Positions 12,446 to 13,719 of a DNA stretch of 13,719 nt are shown here, piece after piece. How positions within the stretch are numbered: position 1 is the first letter of the stretch; every line of letters begins with the position of its first letter. The position numbers and the translations under genes were made by a program. Source of the DNA: Chloroflexota bacterium (GTDB lineage: Bacteria > Chloroflexota > Anaerolineae > Promineifilales > Promineifilaceae); the NCBI GenBank assembly GCA_008501785.1, contig QQUD01000377.1, positions 1-13,719 of the forward strand, given 5' to 3'. The notes under the pieces are model-generated. The model saw nothing but the letters and a program-made list of their open reading frames with translations. It was not told the DNA's origin and did not search any database.

Positions 12446-13719
12446 ATGAAACGACTTAACCAATATAAATTCGACTTTTTCATCATCTTAGGGTTTTTGC
12501 TGCTGCCGCTGCTGCTGTTTGGCGATGTGACGCTGGGTGGCAAAACGATGCTGCCGGTTGATAATTTGTTTCAGTGGCAGCCGTGGCAAAGTGCAGCCGC
12601 GTCGCTGGGAGTTGGTGCACCGCAAAATGGACTCATTTTAGATTTGATTATTGAAAATTATGCGTGGAAGCAGTTTGCACGAGAGACTTTTTTAGCGGGT
12701 GATATTCCGTTGTGGAATCCGTACCTGTTTGCTGGTGTGCCGTTTTTAGCGGCGGGTCAGCACTCGATGTACTATCCGTTTAGTGTGCTGTTTTTGGTGC
12801 TGCCGCTGAGTGCGGCGTATGGGTGGTACACGGTGAGCCAGCTGTGGTTGGCCGGGGTGCTGATGTATGTTTACGGCCGTATTTTGGGCCTGAAGCGCAG
12901 CAGTGCCTTTCTGGCTGGGTTAACCTATCAGGGCGGTGGTTTTATCGTTGTTAGTGCGGCTGTTTTTCCGATGATTGTGGGGGCGGTGCCGTGGCTGCCG
13001 TTGTTACTTGGGTGTATTGAGAAGGTGGTGCAAGGGGCAAAGAGCAGGGGGCAAGGGCAGGAAGATAACAATCAACAATCAACTTTTAACAATCAACTTT
13101 TAACGGGAGACACCCAAACCCTAACCTCTACCCCCGAATCCCCAATCCTCTGGATTGTATTGGGGGCGGTTGGGTTGGGAATGCAAATTCTGGCAGGGCA
13201 TATTGAGTATACGATTTATACGCTGTTGGTGATGGGGTTGTATGGGGCGTGGCGGTTGGTGCGTGTGACGGGTTGGCGTTGGGAAGGGGTGAAGGGGGGA
13301 ATACGGCCGTTTTTCTCCCTCAGCGCAATGGTGTTGATTGGCTTGATGCTGGGCAGCTTGCAGCTTGTGCCACTCTACGAACTGGCTGATGTCAATTTCC
13401 GACAAGAATCAGCCACGTTTGATGACGTGCGTGGTTACGCATTTGAAGAGCGGCGGGTATTGACGCTGTTGATGCCAAACTTTTTTGGCAACCCTGCACA
13501 CCACGAATACCGGGATGTGTTGAATGGCGATATGGTGCCATTTGAGACAAATTACAATGGTCAGCCTAAGACGAACAGCGAATGGGGGCTGAAAAATTAT
13601 GTGGAGGGCGGTATTTACCTGGGGATTTTGCCGCTGTTTTTGGCTTTGTTAGGAATATGGACTGGCTGGCGTTCTGGCAACGTGCGCCGTAACCAAGCGT
13701 TGTTTTTTGGTGGATTGGG
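12446..13719 (+). CDS. YfhO-like multi-spanning membrane protein, 3' end outside window
   Basis: The frame stays open for 424 codons to the window edge. The protein starts with a membrane helix (about residues 11-25), then a conserved exported loop with LPVDNLFQWQPW, GDIPLWNPYLFAGVPFLA and QHSMYYP. Many hydrophobic helices follow, with QILAGHIEYTIYTLLVMGL and LGSLQLVPLYEL, all typical of YfhO-like (GT-C type) membrane proteins, some of which take part in glycosylating cell-envelope polymers. Complete members usually have 800 or more residues. ATG 12446 is the start because an in-frame TAA immediately precedes it; a Shine-Dalgarno site is not obvious. Residues 196-232 are a low-complexity, Gln/Asn/Thr-rich insertion encoded by simple repeats. 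Copies of ACGGCCGT lie at 12873 and 13303. The terminator upstream separates it from the response regulator; I find no convincing promoter in 12344-12445. Confidence 0.82.
   Translation, partial: MKRLNQYKFDFFIILGFLLLPLLLFGDVTLGGKTMLPVDNLFQWQPWQSAAASLGVGAPQNGLILDLIIENYAWKQFARETFLAGDIPLWNPYLFAGVPFLAAGQHSMYYPFSVLFLVLPLSAAYGWYTVSQLWLAGVLMYVYGRILGLKRSSAFLAGLTYQGGGFIVVSAAVFPMIVGAVPWLPLLLGCIEKVVQGAKSRGQGQEDNNQQSTFNNQLLTGDTQTLTSTPESPILWIVLGAVGLGMQILAGHIEYTIYTLLVMGLYGAWRLVRVTGWRWEGVKGGIRPFFSLSAMVLIGLMLGSLQLVPLYELADVNFRQESATFDDVRGYAFEERRVLTLLMPNFFGNPAHHEYRDVLNGDMVPFETNYNGQPKTNSEWGLKNYVEGGIYLGILPLFLALLGIWTGWRSGNVRRNQALFFGGL
13031..13142 (+). repeat. Low-complexity insertion in the YfhO-like gene, with a 14-bp tandem repeat
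   Basis: The stretch opens with GCAAGGG-like words (13031-13060) similar to the non-coding repeat at 4603-4625. It continues with two perfect tandem copies of AACAATCAACTTTT (13074-13087 and 13088-13101), then C-rich words. It stays in frame and encodes a polar loop between two membrane helices. Confidence 0.75.

Larger units (their letters stand above)
48..13310. repeat. Highly iterated palindrome ACGGCCGT, 18 dispersed copies
   Basis: Perfect copies start at 48, 1303, 2749, 2955, 3951, 4294, 4357, 4843, 5441, 5635, 6427, 7041, 7137, 9389, 9666, 12290, 12873 and 13303. Nine extend to the 10-bp palindrome AACGGCCGTT (those at 2749, 2955, 3951, 4294, 4843, 5635, 7041, 7137, 9666). The core CGGCCG occurs at five more places with other flanks (194, 5006, 7099, 9208, 11885). 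Sixteen copies lie in coding sequence and two between genes. For equal base frequencies about 0.2 copies of an 8-mer are expected in a window of this size. Confidence 0.9.

Noticed and set aside
13074..13101. Two tandem 14-bp units as a CRISPR array
   Set aside because: The units are adjacent with no spacers, far too short, and lie within an open coding frame.

Overview
The window looks like chromosomal DNA of moderate GC content from a bacterium, most likely a member of the Chloroflexota (Anaerolineae/Ardenticatenia type). This is inferred from a short IF-2, the nrnA-truB-ribF gene order, a V4R-domain protein beside a response regulator, a large YfhO-like membrane protein, and intergenic spaces full of hairpins and simple-word repeats. 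No database search was possible, so the taxonomy is tentative.

Layout. Bases 1-5619 (+ strand) hold a translation/RNA-metabolism block: the 3' end of rnpM (ylxR), infB, rbfA, then, after a strong hairpin, nrnA, truB and ribF. Bases 5643-8826 (- strand) read, in transcription order, yebC, ruvC, ruvA, an NTF2-like protein and a small two-helix membrane protein. ruvB is not in its common place after ruvA. Bases 9099-10433 (- strand) encode a GH1 beta-glycosidase. A compact divergent promoter region (about 10514-10590) separates it from a V4R-domain protein (+, 10650-11285), a response regulator with a degenerate GGDEF domain (+, 11420-12283) and the 5' part of a YfhO-like membrane protein (+, 12446 to the window end).

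How the genes relate. infB and rbfA act in translation initiation and 30S maturation; truB modifies tRNA; nrnA degrades nano-RNA and pAp; ribF makes FMN/FAD. ruvC and ruvA process Holliday junctions, and yebC is their usual neighbour. The V4R protein and the response regulator look like a small sensory pair.

The most unusual feature is not a gene. The 8-bp palindrome ACGGCCGT occurs 18 times, where about 0.2 would be expected by chance. Nine copies extend to AACGGCCGTT. It occurs in most of the genes in all three reading frames, and twice between genes, which points to a DNA-level role or spread comparable to the cyanobacterial HIP1 element. A second theme is long, mutually unrelated inverted repeats (arms 15-23 bp) placed 8-36 nt upstream of start codons. 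A third is simple-word repeats between genes, one of which also lies in frame inside the YfhO-like gene.
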